Below, piece by piece: positions 36,137 to 42,799 of a stretch of DNA of 64,000 nucleotides. The notes beneath the pieces were generated by a model. The model did not search any database. It saw only the letters and a program-made list of their open reading frames with translations, and was not told where the DNA came from. The stretch's first letter is position 1. Each line of letters starts with the position of its first letter. The DNA comes from Bacteroidota bacterium. GTDB taxonomy: Bacteria; Bacteroidota; Bacteroidia; Palsa-965. The position numbers and the translations under genes are program-made. The stretch is taken from positions 31,160-95,159 of the forward strand of contig VBWE01000004.1 in assembly GCA_006218065.1 (NCBI GenBank). Reading direction: 5' to 3'.

Positions 36137-36760
36137 TCAGATAACTTTCAGTATGCCGCAATGTTTATCGTTTTTCCTGCGCAGCAATAAATACTTCGCG
36201 ATTTCCGTGTATTTGGCCCGTTGATGAACGCCCTTAGCCTGGCTACCGGCCGTTCCGTCGGTACCAACCGAAACACAACCGGCGCTTACGTTACCGACAT
36301 GCAGATAACGGGAACTTGATTCGTCACCGAGACGGAACCAGATTGTTGCAAAAACAGAATCGACAATGTATTTGTCACCTAAAGGATGAGGATAATCGGG
36401 AACCCAGATTTTGTAAGTCCCCTTTTTAATTTCATTGTCCGGATCGGTGTATGTTTTGACGGCTTTAGACCCTCCGAATTTGAGTTGCTTTTTACTCTTA
36501 TCAAATGTGATAACTCCTCCCGATTCGTATGTAAGCCAGGTAAACCGCGATTTATTGGAAGAAATTTCCTTGACAGAAGCTTTTTTGCCAGCATACGGCC
36601 AGTCAATAATTGTAAAGCTTTCGCGGCCATTTGCGTGGCTCAGGTTTTTGACCCGGGTATATTTGGCTATTGAAACAGTCTTTGAACCGTCATCGAGTTT
36701 TACCTGTATCCAGTTTTTAGAGTCAAGCCCTCCCGTTAATCCGTAACTTTTTTTTGCCAT
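36137..36760 (-). CDS. L,D-transpeptidase/DUF2778-like Cys-His protein without export signal
   Basis: A 207-residue protein. The N-terminal half (residues 1-85) is a beta-rich module with no signal peptide (MAKKSYGLTGGLDSKNWIQV). The C-terminal half resembles small L,D-transpeptidase folds: GGVITFDKSKKQLKF, then IKKGTYKIWVPDYP, then RYLHVGNVSAGCVSVGTDGT, in which His and Cys sit where YkuD or Tlde1/DUF2778 enzymes have H...S.GC. The catalytic Arg usually after GC is replaced by Ser. If active it would cut or cross-link peptidoglycan or another peptide, but it needs another route out of the cell. It lies between DUF2589-type genes in one operon. The family assignment is tentative. Confidence 0.6.
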   Translation of the reverse strand: MAKKSYGLTGGLDSKNWIQVKLDDGSKTVSIAKYTRVKNLSHANGRESFTIIDWPYAGKKASVKEISSNKSRFTWLTYESGGVITFDKSKKQLKFGGSKAVKTYTDPDNEIKKGTYKIWVPDYPHPLGDKYIVDSVFATIWFRLGDESSSRYLHVGNVSAGCVSVGTDGTAGSQAKGVHQRAKYTEIAKYLLLRRKNDKHCGILKVI

Positions 36761-36780
36761 TGGACGAGCAATTAAAACAT

Positions 36781-37146
36781 TTAAGTTGTTTCAATCAGTT
36801 TAAATCCCCCGTCATCTTCGGGTCGACCTTCCACCCAGGTGTAGTTGCGCATTTTTGTTGTAAACGTAAACGAGGATATGGCTGCCGGATTCAGTTCACG
36901 CAGTGCTTCTGCTTCTACGATGACGGATAATTTATTCGTTTCCGGGTCAAAAGTTCCGATAGCAAATTTCATATCCACCGTCAGGTTCTCGATATCGAGC
37001 CTGGGAACTGAAAAATGCCGCAGTATATCATCTTTCAGGTATTGCTTACTGATTTCAGCAGAATACTGATCCGCGTTCATTCGTGCTTCAGCTACTTGCG
37101 CAAGAAAAGCACTGAATAATTGCGCCAATGCTTGCCCTTCTTTCAT
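36781..37146 (-). CDS. Small DUF2589-like protein
   Basis: A 121-residue protein. HFSVPRLDIENLTVDMKFAI (residues about 44-63) has the same pattern as IPLLQIKDASLEFNLAV and IPFLRIDEMTIDF of the two DUF2589 proteins in the operon. This suggests that it shares their beta core without the N-terminal hydrophobic helix. An N-terminal helix (QALAQLFSAFLAQVAEARMN) and a short beta tail complete it. Its ATG overlaps the stop of the first DUF2589 gene by one base (TGATG at 37148-37144), so the two are translationally coupled and likely made in fixed ratio. Confidence 0.75.
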   Translation of the reverse strand: MKEGQALAQLFSAFLAQVAEARMNADQYSAEISKQYLKDDILRHFSVPRLDIENLTVDMKFAIGTFDPETNKLSVIVEAEALRELNPAAISSFTFTTKMRNYTWVEGRPEDDGGFKLIETT

Positions 37147-37790
37147 CAGCTGGTCGGTGTTACCGGCTGCTGAGCCGAGCGAATCGACTGTTCAAGAATG
37201 GTCAGCACTTTCGAAAGGCCGGCCGGCATCGCATCCTGCACCGCGCGCACATGTATATTCATGGTGGCTTCTGTGCTGAAACGGTTCTGCGTCTGGTTGG
37301 TCGAACTGTGTTTGTACGACATCGATACATTAAAATTGGCCGTTACCGGCGACCAGAACGATTTGTAACCAACGCTTGCACTGGTTTGCAGGTTGAATTC
37401 GCTCGTGGAAGTATTACTGTGTTTATACTCTTCCGTCATTTTCGCCATGAAATCAATCGTCATCTCGTCTATCCGCAGGAAGGGGATGGGAATGATAGTC
37501 AGAATCGGAACGGTAAGACTGACTTCCTGGTCAGTGCCATTTGCATTCTGTTGCTTGTATTTGAACGTAATGGAGCGTACTTCTTCGAAGTTAGCATCAG
37601 GTATGGTTGATGCAGCAGAAATCGGCGGAAACATTTCGTCGTCGGTATTTTGTTTCTTAAAACCGACAGCCTGGATGAACTCCACTGTTGAACGTGCTGC
37701 AAGCGCTTGCGCTTCAATAGCCGCCTTCATAGGAGAGCCAATAATATGCCCGAAGGGCAGCTGTGTGAGAATTCGTGTTACGTAGCTCAT
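37146..37790 (-). CDS. DUF2589 domain protein (first copy)
   Basis: A 214-residue protein, first gene of the operon 37790-35091. It has the DUF2589 plan: helical N-terminus PFGHIIGSPMKAAIEAQALA, the beta core VPILTIIPIPFLRIDEMTID, a Ser/Thr/Asn-rich middle (YKHSNTSTSEFNLQTSASVG) and a final ALSKV-type helix (MPAGLSKVLTILEQSIRSAQ). No signal peptide. Function of the family is unknown. The paired paralogs and tight coupling with the 121-residue protein suggest a hetero-oligomer; that is inference. Confidence 0.83.
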   Translation of the reverse strand: MSYVTRILTQLPFGHIIGSPMKAAIEAQALAARSTVEFIQAVGFKKQNTDDEMFPPISAASTIPDANFEEVRSITFKYKQQNANGTDQEVSLTVPILTIIPIPFLRIDEMTIDFMAKMTEEYKHSNTSTSEFNLQTSASVGYKSFWSPVTANFNVSMSYKHSSTNQTQNRFSTEATMNIHVRAVQDAMPAGLSKVLTILEQSIRSAQQPVTPTS

Positions 37791-38152
37791 GTTTTTATAT
37801 TATATGTTTATAGGCAATAATATATTATTTTTTAATATAATGAACAATAATATAATTATTTAGTTATAAACAGATTCTGAAATACAATGCATATTGTGAT
37901 CATATTTATATTGTTAATCTGAAAAAAGCAAGGTCTCTGTCAAAAAAAATAAAATCAATAATGAATCGTTATTGATTCTTAAGATCAACCGGAATATTGC
38001 TGGTTTGTCCCGGTGCCTGCGCCCAAGCCACCGCTCTGCACCGTATCAGTACCATACTTTACAGGGATGTTGCTGCGAAGGGGTTTCCCGGGAATGTTCG
38101 GGATTTGATTTTCTCCCCGCATTTTTTCTGCGGTTTTCTTATCTTCCATCCC
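37791..38152. promoter_or_regulatory. AT-rich divergent region upstream of the DUF2589 operon
   Basis: No gene is supported. Bases 37791-37980 are strikingly AT-rich (long runs of A/T around aatatattattttttaata), unlike any other gap in the window. An inverted repeat AATCAATAA (37953-37961)/TTATTGATT (37969-37977) with a 7-nt loop marks its far end. On the minus strand TATTATTG near the first DUF2589 start is one base off TAnnTTTG. Composition of this type is typical of silenced or horizontally acquired loci. Confidence 0.5.
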
Positions 38153-39097
38153 ATGGAAAAGCAATCACCTCCGCCATTCCAATGGGATGACTGGTATGCC
38201 GCCGCCGGCGGGCGCACGATCAGTATTGACGAGGTGAACGCCCTGCTCAAAAAAATTTACGAAGACCAGTACCTGCGTTTCGACGGTGAAGTGGCGCCGG
38301 TGAAACGTACATTTTCTTCTCCCGCGGAAGCGGCGAAAGTCATTAAAGAAAAAGCGATCGAATTCGGTTCGGATATGGTCGGTATCTGCGAGATCGAACC
38401 GTCGGACGTGTACCGCGGAAAAACGGTCACCGAAAAATTCGCGATCGCCGTCGGGCAAAACATGCGCTGGCGGGAATTCCAGGTAGTCCCCTCGCGTGAG
38501 TCGGCGATCGAATGTGTGCGTGTGTATTATTCGCTCGGCGAGTCGGTGATCAAACTCGCGGCCTGGATCCGTTCGCTCGGTTATCCCTGCCGCATCGAGC
38601 ATCCCATCGGCGACAGCGACCTGCTTCATATCCCGATCGGGCTGAAAGCGGGATTCGGTGAGCTGGGCAGGCACGGTTCCATTATTCATCCCAAACACGG
38701 ACCGCTTTTCCGCATGGGCAGCGTCGTTACGTCCATCCCGATGCAGACCGATCACCCGGTGGATGCCGGTATCGCGGCGTTCTGCGACAAATGCAAAGCC
38801 TGCCGGATTTATTGTCCGGCCAAAGCCATCCCCGATCATCGCAGCCCGGAAGCGGGGAAGGATCATCTCGGTAATGATCGTTATCTGGTTGATACGGGAA
38901 AATGCTTTCCGTATTTCGCGAAGCACAATTACTGTTCGATCTGTCTCCCCGTTTGTGTTTACAATCACAAGGAATGGGCGCGCGATTTCGAAGGTTTTAA
39001 AACCAAACTGTTTCCCGAGATCATCATGCACGATCCGCCCGGGCCGGTTGATCTGCCCGAGGAAAAACGGCATAAGTATCCTAAACTTTCAAGGTAG
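38153..39097 (+). CDS. 4Fe-4S double-cluster protein, QueG/reductive-dehalogenase-like
   Basis: A 314-residue cytoplasmic redox protein. The start MEKQSPPPFQWDDWYAAAGG (ATG 38153) is chosen because upstream codons look non-coding. The middle (SRESAIECVRVYYSLGESVI, GLKAGFGELGRHGSIIHPKH) resembles the corrinoid/nitroreductase-like fold of QueG and reductive dehalogenases. Eight clustered cysteines follow in CDKCKACRIYCPAKAIP and CFPYF...YCSICLPVCVYNHKE, enough for two 4Fe-4S clusters. It lacks a Tat signal and the C-terminal HEAT region of QueG. It may be an epoxyqueuosine-reductase-like or other corrinoid-dependent reductase; the substrate is unknown. Confidence 0.7.
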   Translation: MEKQSPPPFQWDDWYAAAGGRTISIDEVNALLKKIYEDQYLRFDGEVAPVKRTFSSPAEAAKVIKEKAIEFGSDMVGICEIEPSDVYRGKTVTEKFAIAVGQNMRWREFQVVPSRESAIECVRVYYSLGESVIKLAAWIRSLGYPCRIEHPIGDSDLLHIPIGLKAGFGELGRHGSIIHPKHGPLFRMGSVVTSIPMQTDHPVDAGIAAFCDKCKACRIYCPAKAIPDHRSPEAGKDHLGNDRYLVDTGKCFPYFAKHNYCSICLPVCVYNHKEWARDFEGFKTKLFPEIIMHDPPGPVDLPEEKRHKYPKLSR

Positions 39098-39120
39098 TTA
39101 TCCCTTCGGGACAGTATGCG

Positions 39121-39214
39121 GGAATTTCGAACGCCGAATTTCGAATGCCGAATGAAGAAGTACATTGCTTCAATAATCATCCTTCATAATTCGAAATCCG
39201 GCATTCGAAATTCG
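39121..39214. repeat. Inverted repeat of GAATTTC/GAATGCC words
   Basis: A perfect 16-bp inverted repeat, CGAATTTCGAATGCCG (39135-39150) and CGGCATTCGAAATTCG (39199-39214), lies in the 154-bp gap before the adenylate cyclase gene. The left side is an array of 7-nt words: GAATTTC, GAACGCC, GAATTTC, GAATGCC. Confidence 0.8.
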
Positions 39215-39237
39215 CCATTAAATCTCCCGGAATGAAT

Positions 39238-39245
39238 TAGATTTG
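39238..39245 (+). promoter_or_regulatory. -7 box of the adenylate cyclase gene, implying a leaderless mRNA
   Basis: TAGATTTG matches TAnnTTTG. The ATG at 39252 is only 6 bp after it, where transcription itself should begin. The upstream in-frame TTG at 39243 lies inside the box and is rejected as a start. Confidence 0.55.
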
Positions 39246-39251
39246 TTTGCC

Positions 39252-41144
39252 ATGCACAATCCAAAAGATACTGTTCGAACCGGCTTCCGGTTGCTTTTTT
39301 CGAAACGTGTTTTTTATTTTCTTTTTTTCCTCACCGCATCTGTTCCTTTTCTTCTTTCCGCCCAGTCGTCGCGGAAACCGGACAGCCTGAGGACCATTCT
39401 GAAGACGGCGAAGGAAGACACGAACAAGGTGCTGCTCCTGCTCCAGCTTTCCAATGAATCCTTAAAGACCGAGCCGAACGATTCGGTGATTGCCGCTGCT
39501 GAACGTGCGGCACAGCTTGCGATCAAACTCCATTTTTTGTCAGGACTGGGCAGGGCTTATTCCGCCAAGGGACAGGGCTACAACAAGCGCGGAGACTATT
39601 CATCCTCGATCGCCTATTTTACGAAGGCATACCGCATATTTGATTCGCTGGGCCTGAAATACCGCACGATGCAGGTGATGAACAGTATCGGTAATGTGTA
39701 CATCGGGATGAAAAATATAGACAAGGCGTATGAATCCTATGATAAAACCGTGAAGCTGGCTGAAGAGCTGAAAGACACGTTTTTCATGGCCATTGCGTTT
39801 ATCGGGAAAGGCAATATCGACGTCGAGCGGAAAAATTACAGCGATGCGATCAACGCATTCAACATGGCCTATCTCCGGTTTAAACTATTTAATCACCCGA
39901 ATGCGTATGCCGCGCTGGTTTCGATGGGCAACGCCTACCTGGCCAGCGGAAATCCTGAGCAAGCTTTACAGGTGCTGCAAAAAGAAGAGAAGACCGAGAT
40001 CGGGGACCTGTACTTCCGGGAAAGATTGCTGTACGGTATCGGCAAATGCCATTTTGATTTGAAAAATTACCGCAAAGCGATTGACTATTTCGAACGTGCA
40101 CTGGAAATCGACCTGGCCAAGGGAAACTATTATGACGGGTTCGAGGTCGCTGATGCGCTGGCTTCTGCGTATGAACTGGTAGGTGATTATAAGAAAGCCC
40201 TGAAAAACCGGGAACTTTTCGTCAGCCTGAAGGATTCGGTATTTAACGACAAACTGGCGCAGCAGTATACCGAGATCGAAGCGAAATACCAGAACGAGGA
40301 AAACAAAAAAGAAATCGAGCTGCTGAATAAGGACAAGCAGCTTTCAGAACTGGAATTACAACGTAATGCAGCAAAGCTGGAAAACTCGGAACTGCTGCGC
40401 GATTTGCTGATCGCCATTGCCGTTGTATTTGCAGGCCTGATGGTAGTGGCCTGGCGCGGTTACCGGCAAAAACGCAGCGATAATGCGACCATCGCCATAG
40501 AGAAAAAGAAAAGCGACGACCTGCTGTTGAATATTCTCCCGGCTGAGACGGCGGAAGAGCTCAAGCGGAAAGGGCATGCCGATGCACGTGGCTATGAAAC
40601 AGCGACGGTATTGTTCACGGATTTCCAGGGATTCACCGCAGTTTCCGAAAGATTATCGCCGCAGGAGCTGGTCGCCCGGCTGAACGAATGTTTTACCGCC
40701 TTCGATGAAATTATGGTCGGTTACGGGATTGAAAAAATCAAAACGATCGGTGATGCGTATATGGCTGCAGGCGGCATTCCGCGGCCCCAGCCCGACCATG
40801 CCGAGCGGGTGGTGCTGGCCGCGCTGGCCATGCGCGATTTTATGGAATACTTCCGCTCGACGCTCGCAGAGGAGGCCGGTTTTGAGCTGCGGATCGGCAT
40901 TCATACCGGGCCGGTAGTAGCCGGGATAGTTGGTATTAAGAAATTTGCTTACGATATTTGGGGAGACACCGTTAACACGGCAGCCCGGATGGAGAGCAGC
41001 GGCGAAGTGGGAAAGGTCAATGTCTCGCAAACAACTTACGAACTGGTGAAAGACAAATTCGATTTCACCTATCGCGGAAAAGTTGCTGCCAAAGGCAAAG
41101 GAGAAATTGAAATGTATTTTGCTGAATACATCCGTAAACAGTAA
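39252..41144 (+). CDS. Class III adenylate cyclase with TPR sensor region
   Basis: A 630-residue protein: signal or TM segment (VFYFLFFLTASVPFLLSAQS), about seven periplasmic TPRs (AYSAKGQGYNKRGDYSSSIA ... GKCHFDLKNYRKAIDYFERA), a coiled coil (IELLNKDKQLSELELQRNAA), a second membrane helix (about 380-401) and a C-terminal cyclase catalytic domain. Catalytic residues are complete: metal-binding Asp in VLFTDFQGFTAV and IGDAYM, purine-selecting Lys in KIKTIGDAYM and Asp in YDIWGD, and the transition-state Asn/Arg in VNTAARM. Lys and Asp predict ATP, hence cAMP. The HD gene follows after 4 bp. Confidence 0.92.
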   Translation: MHNPKDTVRTGFRLLFSKRVFYFLFFLTASVPFLLSAQSSRKPDSLRTILKTAKEDTNKVLLLLQLSNESLKTEPNDSVIAAAERAAQLAIKLHFLSGLGRAYSAKGQGYNKRGDYSSSIAYFTKAYRIFDSLGLKYRTMQVMNSIGNVYIGMKNIDKAYESYDKTVKLAEELKDTFFMAIAFIGKGNIDVERKNYSDAINAFNMAYLRFKLFNHPNAYAALVSMGNAYLASGNPEQALQVLQKEEKTEIGDLYFRERLLYGIGKCHFDLKNYRKAIDYFERALEIDLAKGNYYDGFEVADALASAYELVGDYKKALKNRELFVSLKDSVFNDKLAQQYTEIEAKYQNEENKKEIELLNKDKQLSELELQRNAAKLENSELLRDLLIAIAVVFAGLMVVAWRGYRQKRSDNATIAIEKKKSDDLLLNILPAETAEELKRKGHADARGYETATVLFTDFQGFTAVSERLSPQELVARLNECFTAFDEIMVGYGIEKIKTIGDAYMAAGGIPRPQPDHAERVVLAALAMRDFMEYFRSTLAEEAGFELRIGIHTGPVVAGIVGIKKFAYDIWGDTVNTAARMESSGEVGKVNVSQTTYELVKDKFDFTYRGKVAAKGKGEIEMYFAEYIRKQ

Positions 41145-41148
41145 TTAT

Positions 41149-41730
41149 ATGAATTACGAAGCTGCTGAAAAATACGCGCTCTCCCGCATCCACGATGAGC
41201 TGCCCGAAACCTATTACTATCACCGGCTCAGCCATACCCAGGACGTGATGAAAGCCGTGCGGTACATCGCCGAAGGCGAGCAGGTTTCTTCCGAAGAGCT
41301 GGACCTGCTGAAAGCAGCTACCGTGTTTCACGACCTCGGTTTCGTGGAAACTTACGCCGATCATGAACCGGTAGGTGCCCGCATCGCCGGCGAAATGCTG
41401 CCCGGTTTCGGGTACAGCAGCAGCCAGGTCGAAAAAGTGAAAGCGCTCATCCTCGCCACTGCCCTGCCTTACAAACCGCAGAACCGCCTGGAAATGATCA
41501 TCCGCGACGCCGACCTGGATTACCTCGGCCGCGAGGATTACCTGCTGATCGCCCACCAGCTCAAACTGGAATGGCTGCACCTGGGCATCATCAAATCGAT
41601 GAAAGAATGGTACCAGTTGCAGTACCAGTTCCTGAGCAACCATAATTTTTACACCGATACCGCACGCCGGCACCGGCAGTCCGGGAAAGAGAACCATATT
41701 GCCCAGCTCCGTGAATTACTCGGCCTGTAG
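41149..41730 (+). CDS. HD domain phosphohydrolase coupled to the adenylate cyclase
   Basis: A 193-residue HD-superfamily metal-dependent phosphohydrolase. The metal ligands are visible in order: His in YHRLSHTQDV, the HD pair in VFHDLGFVETYADHE, and Asp in IIRDADLDYLG. A C-terminal helical part (EWYQLQYQFLSNHNFYTDTA) is typical of the family. It starts 4 bp after the cyclase stop; an in-frame start inside the cyclase is rejected. HD proteins include cyclic-nucleotide phosphodiesterases, so a synthesis/degradation pair is a reasonable inference, but the substrate is not shown by sequence. Confidence 0.86.
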   Translation: MNYEAAEKYALSRIHDELPETYYYHRLSHTQDVMKAVRYIAEGEQVSSEELDLLKAATVFHDLGFVETYADHEPVGARIAGEMLPGFGYSSSQVEKVKALILATALPYKPQNRLEMIIRDADLDYLGREDYLLIAHQLKLEWLHLGIIKSMKEWYQLQYQFLSNHNFYTDTARRHRQSGKENHIAQLRELLGL

Positions 41731-41790
41731 TCAGAACAAACACGGAAACTTCTTAGTTTAGTATCATCAAAACATCAGTATAACAGTCCT

Positions 41791-42627
41791 ATGGAAAATA
41801 AAAAAGAACACATACTTGTTCCTACCGATTTCACAAAAGTGGGCGAATGCGCGCTCGAACATGCCCTGAACCTGGCTAAAACGATCGGTGCTGAAATTTC
41901 GCTGCTTCATGTCGTGGGCGGCGACAAAGACAAAAAAGCAGCCGAAGACAAACTCCAGGCGGTAATTTCAGGAAAAGCCGCTTCGGGTATTTTGATTCAT
42001 CCCGTAGTAAAAACAGGCAATATTTTCGACGATATCGGCGGTGTGGGCGAAACACTCGGCGCTACGCTGATCGTGATGGGAACGCATGGCGTGAAAGGCA
42101 TGCAGCATGTTACCGGCAGCCACGCCGTGAAAGTCGTTACCAATTCGTCCGCTCCGTATATCGTAGTCCAGCAGCGTTCGCCGCGCGAAGGGATCAAACG
42201 TATCGTTTTCCCCGTCGACATGTCGAAGGAAAATAAACATTCCCTGGCGATGACCATCAAAATGGCGCAAACGTACAAATCCGACGTGCACCTGTTCGTG
42301 ATGCACGAAGAGGACCAGTTCCTGCGCAATTCGGTAAAACGCAACGCGGAATATGCGCTTGTGGCCTTCAAGAAAAACGGCGTGAACTGCACCATCGGTC
42401 ACGCAACTGAAAAGAAAAATTTTGTCAAACAGTTTATCAGGTACGCCGAAAGCATCGACGCCGACCTGATCGTGGTCATCAATACACAGGAACGCGGCGT
42501 GCATGAACTGCTCAGCGGAACGCACGAACGTGAAGTGATCACGAATGATGCGCAGATTCCCGTGATGATGATCAACCCGATCCATATCAAGAATGCGCGG
42601 ATCGAGGGGATTGTGGCGGGGTTTTGA
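41791..42627 (+). CDS. Tandem universal stress protein (UspA)
   Basis: A 278-residue protein of two UspA domains. The first (about 5-128) has ILVPTDFTKVGECALEHALN and the ATP-binding loop GTHGVKGMQHVTGSHAVKVV, matching G-x2-G-x9-G(S/T). The second (about 138-268, RIVFPVDMSKENKHSLAMTI ... INTQERGVHELLSGTHEREV) has lost the glycine loop and probably does not bind ATP. It lies 60 bp after the HD gene and may share its transcript. Function is stress related by family only. Confidence 0.88.
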   Translation: MENKKEHILVPTDFTKVGECALEHALNLAKTIGAEISLLHVVGGDKDKKAAEDKLQAVISGKAASGILIHPVVKTGNIFDDIGGVGETLGATLIVMGTHGVKGMQHVTGSHAVKVVTNSSAPYIVVQQRSPREGIKRIVFPVDMSKENKHSLAMTIKMAQTYKSDVHLFVMHEEDQFLRNSVKRNAEYALVAFKKNGVNCTIGHATEKKNFVKQFIRYAESIDADLIVVINTQERGVHELLSGTHEREVITNDAQIPVMMINPIHIKNARIEGIVAGF

Positions 42628-42799
42628 CCTCACCCCAACCCCTCTCCGAAGGAGAGGGGAATTGGTTCGGTGCAAACATTTTTTTACTTCAACCCTTCTC
42701 CTAACGGAGAAGAATTGGTTCGGGACAAACGATTTTTTACTTCAACTCTTCTCCTGCGGAGAAGAATTGGTTCGGGTTAAGCGGACGTTTTTTTACTCG
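42626..42799. repeat. Three tandem 52-53 bp hairpin repeats
   Basis: Each unit has a hairpin, the constant word GAATTGGTTCGG (first copy begins GGAATTGG) and a T-rich tail ending TTTTTTACTTC. Hairpins are CCCCTCTCC-GAA-GGAGAGGGG (42639-42659), CTTCTCC-TAAC-GGAGAAG (42695-42712) and CTTCTCC-TGC-GGAGAAG (42748-42764). AATTGG begins at 42660, 42713 and 42765, giving periods of 53 and 52. Stem pairs change on both sides between units, so pairing is preserved. The last T-run supplies the stop codon of the convergent GH3-like gene. The leading CCTCACCCC and AATTGGTTCGG also occur at the left end of the 10.35-kb element. Confidence 0.85.

Noticed and set aside
42626..42799. Possible CRISPR array
   Set aside because: The units are three contiguous 52-53 bp repeats with no unique spacers and no cas genes nearby.
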